Origin: Bacteroidales bacterium
Lineage (GTDB): Bacteria > Bacteroidota > Bacteroidia > Bacteroidales > UBA12077
DNA: 64,000 nucleotides
Direction: 5' to 3'
Assembly (NCBI GenBank): GCA_003446015.1
Contig: DMBU01000068.1
Location: forward strand, 17,910 to 81,909
Translations under genes and position numbers: made by a program
Shown here: positions 17,640 through 23,521 of the stretch, piece by piece
Numbering within the stretch: the first letter of the stretch is position 1
How the letters are laid out: each line of letters opens with the position of its first letter
Notes under the pieces: model-generated
Databases searched by the model: none
Told to the model about the DNA's origin: nothing
What the model saw: the letters and a program-made list of their open reading frames with translations, nothing else

Positions 17640-18398
17640 ATGATGAAAGATAAGGTTAAAACCATAACTGACAATACCATGAAAGATAACTGGAAAAAAC
17701 ACAATACTGAGAAAATTAGTTTTTTATCGCATATTTCTCATGGTATCCGAACTCCATTAAACTCCATCATGGGTTTTTCAAAATTGCTCACGTTAAGAGA
17801 TCTTGTGGACAAAAAGCAAAAGGAATATGTTCAGGGAATTCTAAACGGAAGCAATTTATTACTTCAGTTTGTTGATAATGTGATGGATTTATCTCAATTT
17901 GAAGCAAACAATTATTCGTTAAGAATAAAGGACTGCGATATAAATCAGGTAATATGGGAATTTACAGAAGATTTTTACAATCAAAAGATTGAAAATAGAG
18001 ATACCAACATAAATCTTGTGCTAGTGTGGGAAAGTGATGTTAAAGACCTGGTGGTTGAAACAGATGCTCTATTACTGAAAAAAGCCTTACAAAGAATTGT
18101 TAATCTTGTTTCTACAAAATATCCTATTTCAGAGTTTGAGTTAGGCTATCGAATTCTCGAAAATAAATCTTTGTGCATTTATGTTCGACCAGCAAAAGAA
18201 AAATTAACGGAAGAAGATTTATTAATCGATCAACAGTTTTATTCAATTGATGATTACAATTCATTTGAATATTTTAATTATAAAGTTCTTTATAGCGCAG
18301 TATTAATGTTAAGAGGCGAACTAACATTAAATTCCGAAAATCAGGAATTTTCTTTTATTATTCCTACGAAATATGACATGAACAATATATTAATCTAA
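17640..18398 (+). CDS. degenerate histidine kinase-like protein
   Basis: A 252-residue soluble protein. It has a clear HisKA helix, FLSHISHGIRTPLNSIMGFS, with His34 but Gly in place of the acidic residue that normally follows. The ATPase-like part lacks the N box (ALQRIVNLVSTKY instead of an Asn-containing helix), the DxGxG box and the GxGxG lid, so ATP binding looks lost. It probably works as a dimerising or phosphotransfer scaffold, or as a regulator of another kinase. The LytTR gene starts 15 bases after its stop. A 12-base duplication (AATTCATATCAA twice) precedes its start. Confidence 0.75.
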   Translation: MMKDKVKTITDNTMKDNWKKHNTEKISFLSHISHGIRTPLNSIMGFSKLLTLRDLVDKKQKEYVQGILNGSNLLLQFVDNVMDLSQFEANNYSLRIKDCDINQVIWEFTEDFYNQKIENRDTNINLVLVWESDVKDLVVETDALLLKKALQRIVNLVSTKYPISEFELGYRILENKSLCIYVRPAKEKLTEEDLLIDQQFYSIDDYNSFEYFNYKVLYSAVLMLRGELTLNSENQEFSFIIPTKYDMNNILI

Positions 18399-18413
18399 TT
18401 AAAATAAATAATT

Positions 18414-18767
18414 ATGAGTACATATAACATATACGTTCCCACCGAAAAAGGTAAAATGAAGATAGATTGTAGTCAGATTTTGTATATTGAATCAAGTCTG
18501 CAATTTACCAGAATAACATTTGTAAATAATGAGAACCTTGAGCTATTGTTAACGATGAGCGAAACAGAACATTTGCTTTTTAATCAGGGTTTCTTCCGTT
18601 TTAACAATAAGTATCTGGTTAATCTTAAATATGTTGAGGTTGTATTTCCATCCGATGCTTCAAAAGTTGTATTAGAAAACGGGAAGGAAATATTTGTTAA
18701 CCACAACAAAAAGGAGGAATTGTTTGAAAGTTTGCGTCAGGTTTATGATCTGCAAGAATTAGCATAG
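18414..18767 (+). CDS. stand-alone LytTR DNA-binding protein 1
   Basis: A 117-residue protein that is little more than a LytTR domain: KIDCSQILYIESSLQFTRITF, FFRFNNKYLVNLKYV, then KVVLENGKEIFVNHNKK. There is no receiver domain, so it is not a classical LytR/AgrA response regulator. It is operon-linked to the degenerate kinase upstream. LytTR domains bind paired direct repeats in DNA. The likely targets are the peptide genes nearby, which is inference from position only. Confidence 0.82.
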   Translation: MSTYNIYVPTEKGKMKIDCSQILYIESSLQFTRITFVNNENLELLLTMSETEHLLFNQGFFRFNNKYLVNLKYVEVVFPSDASKVVLENGKEIFVNHNKKEELFESLRQVYDLQELA

Positions 18768-18788
18768 TGTTTCAATTAAGGTTTGATG

Positions 18789-18859
18789 TTATTAACCCGT
18801 GAAATGCCATCTCCGGATCATAAGATTTGGAGATGGTAAATTTATTAACCCGTTAAATG
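18789..18859 (+). repeat. direct repeats flanking a hairpin between LytTR genes
   Basis: TTATTAACCCGTGAAATG (18789-18806) and TTATTAACCCGTTAAATG (18842-18859) differ at one base and are spaced 53 bases apart. Between them CCATCTCC (18807-18814) and GGAGATGG (18829-18836) form an 8-bp stem. There is no T-run, so this is not a standard terminator. TTATTAACC also occurs in the peptide leaders at 21.6, 22.3 and 22.8 kb. Paired direct repeats suit LytTR binding. Confidence 0.5.
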
Positions 18860-18866
18860 ATGATTT

Positions 18867-19202
18867 ATGGAAAATGTTGCAATTCATATAAACAGGCCCA
18901 AAACCAGCGATCTTAAAGAAGTTGTATTTTTAGAATCCATAGGAGGATTTACAAGAAAATATTGCAATAATGGAAGAGAATTTTTAGTTGAAAATGATTT
19001 ACATAAACTAGAGGAAAGCCTACCTAAAGAAAAATTCTTTAAAATAAACGATTCGTTTATTATAAATGCCGACTATTTAAAACGAATAAAAGTTCGGGCA
19101 ATAAAAAATGTTTTATTACTAGGAGGAATAGAATTAAACATTGCTCAGGACAGATACTGGGAACTGGTTAAGTTTCTGAAATTTAAATATAATGTTTGGT
19201 AA
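18867..19202 (+). CDS. stand-alone LytTR DNA-binding protein 2
   Basis: A 111-residue LytTR domain protein: SDLKEVVFLESIGGFTRKYC, EESLPKEKFFKINDSFIINADYL (three residues short of the usual spacing), then LGGIELNIAQDRYWEL. No receiver domain. It is more similar to LytTR protein 3 (shared EESLP, FFK, SFIIN) than to protein 1, so copies 2 and 3 are probably a tandem duplication. Confidence 0.8.
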   Translation: MENVAIHINRPKTSDLKEVVFLESIGGFTRKYCNNGREFLVENDLHKLEESLPKEKFFKINDSFIINADYLKRIKVRAIKNVLLLGGIELNIAQDRYWELVKFLKFKYNVW

Positions 19203-19260
19203 GATGCTTTGAGTTTAGGCTTAAAAATTTTAATCGTAAGATGATTTTTGGTGCTACATT

Positions 19261-19611
19261 ATGACGAAAAAGGCTATTCTATTTAATGATAATGATAATT
19301 CGTTACTAGTAAAAAAACTTGACGAGATTGTTTATATGGAATCTTTCGGATGCAAGACCAAAACTTGTTTTTGCGATGGGAAGGAACTTTTAATTAAAAA
19401 ATATTTAAGTCAGGTTGAAGAATCTTTACCAAGTGAGAATTTTTTTAAAGTACATAAGTCGTTTATTATTAATATTAAATATCTCAAAGGGATTAATGTC
19501 AATACAAAGAAATCTGTTTTATTGAATGATGGGATCGAAATTAAAATCTCACATAGAAAATATAAAGATTTTATGGAATTCGTAAAAAATCGTTTTGTTA
19601 TCTGGCAGTAA
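19261..19611 (+). CDS. stand-alone LytTR DNA-binding protein 3
   Basis: A 116-residue LytTR domain protein: KKLDEIVYMESFGCKTKTCF, VEESLPSENFFKVHKSFIIN, then LNDGIEIKISHRKYKDF. It contains CKTKTCFC near the N-terminus, three cysteines that the other two copies lack. It is the last gene before a strong terminator. Three separate LytTR proteins in 1.2 kb is unusual and suggests different DNA sites or heterodimers. Confidence 0.82.
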   Translation: MTKKAILFNDNDNSLLVKKLDEIVYMESFGCKTKTCFCDGKELLIKKYLSQVEESLPSENFFKVHKSFIINIKYLKGINVNTKKSVLLNDGIEIKISHRKYKDFMEFVKNRFVIWQ

Positions 19612-19631
19612 ATGAAAAGATTATTTATATC

Positions 19632-19667
19632 AAAGACCTAACAAGTTTAAAAATTTGTTAGGTCTTT
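19632..19667 (+). terminator. strong rho-independent terminator
   Basis: AAAGACCTAACAA and TTGTTAGGTCTTT pair over 12-13 bp, followed by a T-run. It separates the LytTR block from the peptide cluster. Confidence 0.85.
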
Positions 19668-19923
19668 TTTTAATCAAGAATTTATTCTGTTGAAAACTTT
19701 AATCAAAAATATTCATACGAAAAATTTAGAAAATGATACGACGATCATAAAAAATCAAACGAAAATTGTTTTTTAAGCTTTTTTGCAGAATTAACCATTT
19801 TGATGGCTTAAGAATTGTTTATAAATTCACTTAAAATCGGGACTGGATTATCAATTTATTAGTTAAAAAATTTACTCAAAAACTATTTGAGAAATAATTA
19901 TTTATTTAATTAAGTAAATCAAC
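19668..19923. other. AT-rich gap before the VKOR gene
   Basis: The gap 19612-19923 holds the terminator above and then about 255 bases of AT-rich sequence. No coding frame, exact TAnnTTTG box or repeat was found, but the promoter of the VKOR fusion gene must lie here. Confidence 0.4.
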
Positions 19924-21540
19924 GTGAAAAATACTTCTATTTTTTTATTAAAAAAGCTTCTTAAAGCCTACACGATTAAATTAGATGAAAAGGAGCTGGA
20001 ATTTCAGCTATTAAGTCATCCTTCGTTTCCAAGTTTGCATTCTTTGACTGGCGTTCTTGACCATTTTAAAATAGAAAATGTTGCTCTGGAAGTTCCAAAT
20101 AATTTGGAAACCCTAAGCCAAATGCCTAAAGTTTTTATTGCATATATAAAAAAGGGAAAAAGTGATGATTTGGTATTGGCCACAATTGCCGACTCTCAGG
20201 TTACACTTATCTATAACGATAAAATTAGAGAAGTTTTATCATTAAATCAATTTTGTGAAATTTGGTCCGGGATTTTTATAGCCATTGAAAAAGATAATGA
20301 AGTAATTTCAAAATCAAAAGTAAGCCTAAAAGGTTTAAGAGCCTTACCTGTATTACTTACATTACTTGCGCTAATTACGTTATTTTTTACTTTTAAACCA
20401 GGGTTGTTTCAATCAATTCATTTCTTACTTTCGTTTATCGGATTTGGGGTAAGTATAATAATAGTAAAACATGAATTAGGACTTTATTCAAGGATTGCAG
20501 ATAAAGTTTGCTCAGGAAATTACAAGAAAATTAATTGTGATGAGGTACTTAAATCAAAGGCAGCGTCATTCTTAGGATTTATTAAATTAAGTGATATTGG
20601 AATTGTCTATTTTATTTCAATGATTTTATCATGGATGCTTATTATTATAAGTGGAGCCAGCAATACAACAATAATTTTAATTACTATACTGGCACTGCCG
20701 TTTACACTATATTCTGTTTCATATCAATATTTTATAGTAAAAAAATGGTGTGTGCTATGTTTAAGTATTGTTTTAATACTGTGGTTACAAGCATTCTCAT
20801 TGTATTATAGTGATTTTAAATTTAATCAGGTTATACTTAGCCCAATTAGTTTGAAGTTAATTGTAGTTAGTGTACTATTTTCAATTGTTGCCTGGCAATT
20901 TATTTTACCTAGACTAAAAAAAGAGCAGGCTTTTGTTAAGCTTAAAATAGAACATTTTAAGTTTAAACGGAACTTTAGCTTGTTTAAAGCACTGCAATCA
21001 GTAATAAATCCAATAAATACAACTATAAATGGTATACAGGAAATTCAATTTGGCAATAACCCAAAATTCCTTCATGTAATAATAATTACAAACCCATTGT
21101 GTGGGTACTGCAGGGAAACTCATGCTTTAGTTGAAAAATTACTGGAAAGAACAGGTGTCGAGTTGCAGGTTACAATAAGATTTAATGTAAGTCTAAAAGA
21201 AGAATCTATAGATACCTCAATAGCACATAAACTTTTCGAAACATATAATGCAAAAGGGGAGAAAGAGTGTTTAAACGCGATGCACGATATTTATGGTAAA
21301 CTAAACCCAACGGACTGGTTCAAGAAATGGGGAGAACCTTCAAGTCATCAATATATAGAGTCATTAAGTAAGCAGAAACAGTGGTGTGTTAAATCAAATA
21401 TAAATTTCACCCCCGAAATTTTAGTAAATGACAAAGCATTTCCAAAGGAATATGAGCGGTTGGATTTACTATATTTCTTAGACGATATTATTGAAGATGT
21501 TAGGGAGGAAACATTGGTTTTAATTAAGGAAGAAGTATAG
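19924..21540 (+). CDS. C39-like / VKOR / thioredoxin fusion oxidoreductase
   Basis: A 538-residue protein starting at GTG. Residues 1-125 resemble a C39-peptidase fold (LKAYTIKLDEKELEFQLL...HPSFPSLHSLTGVLDHF) but lack the catalytic Cys, so a substrate-binding role is likely. Residues 140-330 hold about five membrane helices with the VKOR features KVCSGNYKKINCDEVL and the CxxC motif WCVLC. Residues 360-525 are a thioredoxin/DsbA-like domain with NPLCGYCRETH. VKOR-Trx fusions make disulfides in the periplasm. Location directly before Cys-rich precursor peptides suggests it oxidises them. Confidence 0.88.
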   Translation: MKNTSIFLLKKLLKAYTIKLDEKELEFQLLSHPSFPSLHSLTGVLDHFKIENVALEVPNNLETLSQMPKVFIAYIKKGKSDDLVLATIADSQVTLIYNDKIREVLSLNQFCEIWSGIFIAIEKDNEVISKSKVSLKGLRALPVLLTLLALITLFFTFKPGLFQSIHFLLSFIGFGVSIIIVKHELGLYSRIADKVCSGNYKKINCDEVLKSKAASFLGFIKLSDIGIVYFISMILSWMLIIISGASNTTIILITILALPFTLYSVSYQYFIVKKWCVLCLSIVLILWLQAFSLYYSDFKFNQVILSPISLKLIVVSVLFSIVAWQFILPRLKKEQAFVKLKIEHFKFKRNFSLFKALQSVINPINTTINGIQEIQFGNNPKFLHVIIITNPLCGYCRETHALVEKLLERTGVELQVTIRFNVSLKEESIDTSIAHKLFETYNAKGEKECLNAMHDIYGKLNPTDWFKKWGEPSSHQYIESLSKQKQWCVKSNINFTPEILVNDKAFPKEYERLDLLYFLDDIIEDVREETLVLIKEEV

Positions 21541-21588
21541 ATTCCGGATAATTATCTAGGAATTACTAAAATATTTTTTTGAAATGAA

Positions 21589-21622
21589 AAACCGAAACCT
21601 TGACGGTTTTAAGTGCTCAAGG
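21589..21622 (+). promoter_or_regulatory. putative pseudoknot leader element, copy 1
   Basis: AAACCG (21589-21594) can pair with CGGTTT (21604-21609), and the loop's CCTTGA (21598-21603) can pair with TCAAGG (21617-21622). Together these make an H-type pseudoknot. It lies 26 bases before the first precursor start. Confidence 0.55.
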
Positions 21623-21647
21623 TTTATTAACCCAAAATTTTATTAAT

Positions 21648-21794
21648 ATGAAAAATTTAAAAAATTTAAAAGGAGCTAAGAAGCTTAGCAAAATGGAGCA
21701 AAAAGCGATTAAAGGAGGCTATGCCTGCAGAGAACCCGAAATGTGGTGCCCTCCAGGAAGTTGTTGTGTAAATGGTCTTTGCAGGCTTTGTTAG
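21648..21794 (+). CDS. double-glycine leader precursor peptide 1 (six Cys)
   Basis: A 48-residue peptide from ATG 21648; a longer in-frame reading to 21600 would translate the leader element and is rejected. The leader MKNLKNLKGAKKLSKMEQ..IKGG matches the Bacteroidales GG natural-product precursor type. The core after Gly-Gly is 24 residues (YACREPEMWCPPGSCCV...) with six Cys, including an adjacent pair. The modification may be radical SAM thioether bonds or disulfides. An A/T-rich sequence rather than a Shine-Dalgarno precedes the start. Confidence 0.85.
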   Translation: MKNLKNLKGAKKLSKMEQKAIKGGYACREPEMWCPPGSCCVNGLCRLC

Positions 21795-21818
21795 CGGTTA
21801 ATCTCACTATTCATGAAG

Positions 21819-21840
21819 TTACCTGAAATTGTTCAGGTAA
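21819..21840 (+). terminator. hairpin after precursor 1
   Basis: TTACCTGAA and TTCAGGTAA form a 9-bp stem with a four-base loop, followed by a mixed T-rich run. It is a probable terminator or attenuator between precursor units. Confidence 0.6.
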
Positions 21841-21885
21841 TTTCTTAATAATTTTATATGAACATAGTGTGTAATATATGTATAA

Positions 21886-21920
21886 AAACCGAAACCTTGA
21901 CGGTTTTAAAATGCTCAAGG
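21886..21920 (+). promoter_or_regulatory. putative pseudoknot leader element, copy 2
   Basis: AAACCG (21886-21891), CCTTGA (21895-21900), CGGTTT (21901-21906) and TCAAGG (21915-21920) occur in the same order as copy 1, with TAAAATGC as the second loop. The start codon lies 25 bases downstream. Confidence 0.55.
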
Positions 21921-21945
21921 AATATGAACCTAAAATTTTAATAAA

Positions 21946-22119
21946 ATGAAAGATTTAAAAAATTTAAAGGGTGCTAAAAAGCTTAGCAAAAATGAACAAC
22001 GATCTATTAAGGGAGGGATTGACATATGTGATATATACGGACATGATTGTCCTGAAGGTTATGTGTGTCAATGGAGAAACAGAACTACGGGTTGGTGCAT
22101 ACCTTATATTGAAGATTAG
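21946..22119 (+). CDS. double-glycine leader precursor peptide 2 (four Cys)
   Basis: A 57-residue peptide, ATG 21946 to TAG 22117-22119. The leader MKDLKNLKGAKKLSKNEQ..IKGG is nearly the same as precursors 1 and 3. The 33-residue core (IDICDIYGHDCPEGYVCQW, then RNRTTGWCIPYIED) has four spaced Cys (CX6CX5CX9C) and no Cys pair, unlike precursors 1 and 3. Conserved leader with a diverged core is typical of RiPP families. Confidence 0.85.
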   Translation: MKDLKNLKGAKKLSKNEQRSIKGGIDICDIYGHDCPEGYVCQWRNRTTGWCIPYIED

Positions 22120-22289
22120 TTGTCAAAGTAAACTATAGAATACCCGACAGATTTTCTATCATTTACTCATTATGAGCATTGAAAAGTTTTGTTTTTGAAA
22201 AATTTGAATCTGCTTAACAGAACGGGTCTTATAATGAATAATTTTAACAAAGTTTCATGACAAGCGAATTTACTTTAGAGTTGCTATAA

Positions 22290-22324
22290 AAACCGAAACC
22301 TTGACGGTTTTAAAATGCTCAAGG
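22290..22324 (+). promoter_or_regulatory. putative pseudoknot leader element, copy 3
   Basis: AAACCG (22290-22295), CCTTGA (22299-22304), CGGTTT (22305-22310) and TCAAGG (22319-22324), identical to copy 2 including the TAAAATGC loop. The start codon lies 22 bases downstream. The 170 bases before it (after precursor 2) show no clear terminator or exact -7 box. Confidence 0.55.
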
Positions 22325-22346
22325 TTTATTAACTTAAAAGTTTTAA

Positions 22347-22517
22347 ATGATGAAAGATTTAAAAAATTTAAAAGGCGCTAAGGTACTTAGCAAAAATGAG
22401 CAAAAAGTAATAAAAGGTGGATATGAGAAATGTGGGTTACATCCTGATCTAGGAACACTATGCCATGTAGGTTTTTGTTGTGTAGGCAGCGCTTGTTTGC
22501 CTTGTATGGAACCGTAG
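22347..22517 (+). CDS. double-glycine leader precursor peptide 3 (six Cys)
   Basis: A 56-residue peptide from the first of two adjacent ATG codons (22347; 22350 also possible). Leader MMKDLKNLKGAKVLSKNEQ..IKGG, core YEKCGLHPDLGTLCHVGFCC and then VGSACLPCMEP, with six Cys and an adjacent Cys-Cys pair in the same relative place as precursor 1 (C-C-x4-5-C-x2-C). The shared cysteine frame with precursor 1 indicates a common modified or disulfide fold. Confidence 0.85.
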   Translation: MMKDLKNLKGAKVLSKNEQKVIKGGYEKCGLHPDLGTLCHVGFCCVGSACLPCMEP

Positions 22518-22542
22518 CTAAAACTTTTTTTGGCTCTTATGA

Positions 22543-22567
22543 GGTTATCCGAATTTTTCGGGTAATC
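22543..22567 (+). terminator. hairpin after precursor 3
   Basis: GGTTATCCGAA and TTCGGGTAATC pair over 11 bp with two G-U pairs. No good T-run follows. It resembles the hairpin after precursor 1 in position and sequence (GGTAAT near the end). Confidence 0.5.
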
Positions 22568-22670
22568 TCTTATCTAGTCTTTTAGAAAAACAAAAGTTTC
22601 GTTGAATTCTATGAAACTTTATGAAAATTAAAGTTTTATATATTATTATTCAGCTGTTACCTGCAAAAGA

Positions 22671-22678
22671 TATATTTG
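22671..22678 (+). promoter_or_regulatory. candidate -7 box before precursor 4
   Basis: TATATTTG matches TAnnTTTG exactly, 119 bases before the fourth leader element. No -33 TTG is at the normal distance, so the call is weak. The rest of the 337-base gap 22518-22854 holds the hairpin and the leader element only. Confidence 0.3.
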
Positions 22679-22796
22679 CCAAATGATAGCTGGATTTTTG
22701 ACTTAATGATTATCGATAGTATTAAAATACTGGAGGTAGTTATGTTGACACTAAGTGATTAGCGAAAGTTTTATAAAATAATTGCGAGCAATGAAT

Positions 22797-22830
22797 AAAC
22801 CGAAACCTTGAAGGTATTAGGTGTTCAGGA
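22797..22830 (+). promoter_or_regulatory. diverged pseudoknot leader element, copy 4
   Basis: AAACCG (22797-22802) and CCTTGA (22806-22811) are kept, but the partners have changed to AGGTAT (22812-22817) and TCAGGA (22825-22830), which leaves weaker pairing. TTATTAACCCAAA follows as in copy 1. The changes are not compensatory. Confidence 0.45.
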
Positions 22831-22854
22831 ATTATTAACCCAAATTTTTTAAAA

Positions 22855-23016
22855 ATGAAAAACAAAAAAAGATCAGACTATTCATTATTATTTGATAATG
22901 AAAAAGCAATGTCTAAAGATGAACTGAATTTAACTAAAGGAGGTAGTGCATGTAATAATTTTCCAGTATTTGCAGGACCCGTTTTCATGGGTTGGGCATA
23001 TATTGGTCTCGGTTAA
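22855..23016 (+). CDS. double-glycine precursor peptide 4 (second leader class)
   Basis: A 53-residue peptide, ATG 22855 to TAA 23014-23016. The leader (MKNKKRSDYSLLFDNEKAMS, then KDELNLTKGG) lacks the LKNLKGAKKLSK segment of precursors 1-3 but still ends in Lys-Gly-Gly. The 23-residue core (SACNNFPVFAGPVFMGWAYI plus GLG) has one Cys and is hydrophobic and aromatic, which suggests a different product. It is 42 bases from precursor 5 and probably co-transcribed with it. Confidence 0.8.
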   Translation: MKNKKRSDYSLLFDNEKAMSKDELNLTKGGSACNNFPVFAGPVFMGWAYIGLG

Positions 23017-23058
23017 CAACAATAAAAAATAATTAAACATTATCTAAATAAAAATAAA

Positions 23059-23232
23059 ATGAAAAAAGATAACAAAAACAGTTTTGAGTTAATCTTTGAG
23101 CAAAAAGATTTAATGAATAAAAATCAGATGAATGTTTTAAAGGGTGGAGCCCCATCTGGTTGTGTGGATATAAATATTGGTTTCATTGCTTGTACAAATT
23201 TATGTATTGGTAAAGCACAGTATCCAGAATAA
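23059..23232 (+). CDS. double-glycine precursor peptide 5 (second leader class)
   Basis: A 57-residue peptide, ATG 23059 to TAA 23230-23232. The leader (MKKDNKNSFELIFEQKDLMN, then KNQMNVLKGG) shares the SxxLIFxxxxxMxKxxxxxLxKGG pattern with precursor 4. The 27-residue core (APSGCVDINIGFIACTNLCI, then GKAQYPE) has three Cys. No leader element of the pseudoknot type precedes it, consistent with co-transcription with precursor 4. A terminator follows. Confidence 0.8.
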   Translation: MKKDNKNSFELIFEQKDLMNKNQMNVLKGGAPSGCVDINIGFIACTNLCIGKAQYPE

Positions 23233-23268
23233 TTAAGGATAGAAGAATAATAGGTCCTTTTCGTTACA

Positions 23269-23299
23269 AAGAAAGTTACAAAAATGTTGTAACTTTCTT
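23269..23299 (+). terminator. terminator after the precursor array
   Basis: AGAAAGTTACA and TGTAACTTTCT pair over 11-12 bp around AAAATGT, followed by TATTT. It separates the precursors from the maturase gene; 222 further bases with no clear -7 box precede the maturase. Confidence 0.7.
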
Positions 23300-23521
23300 A
23301 TTTAAATGAGTAATATCATGAGTAGCTTGCAATTATAAATTATCAAATTACCTGAATATTTATACTAAAGAATAAAGTAGGATTGTTAAATTAAATTTAG
23401 CATCATAAAACACTCATATCAGTATTAGCACCTAGTTAATAAATTCTAATGATTAAATGCTTGTAGTAGAAATAGTTAAATAAATAATAAAGTAATATAG
23501 AAGAATTTAGAAAAATCTAAA

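Noticed and set aside
21589..21622. A preQ1-type riboswitch
   Set aside because: Size and pseudoknot type are similar, but the conserved aptamer loop bases and A-rich tail are absent and the downstream genes are unrelated to queuosine.
21600..21647. Longer reading of precursor 1
   Set aside because: It would translate part of the leader element, which is shared with precursors whose starts lie after it; ATG 21648 matches their leader starts.
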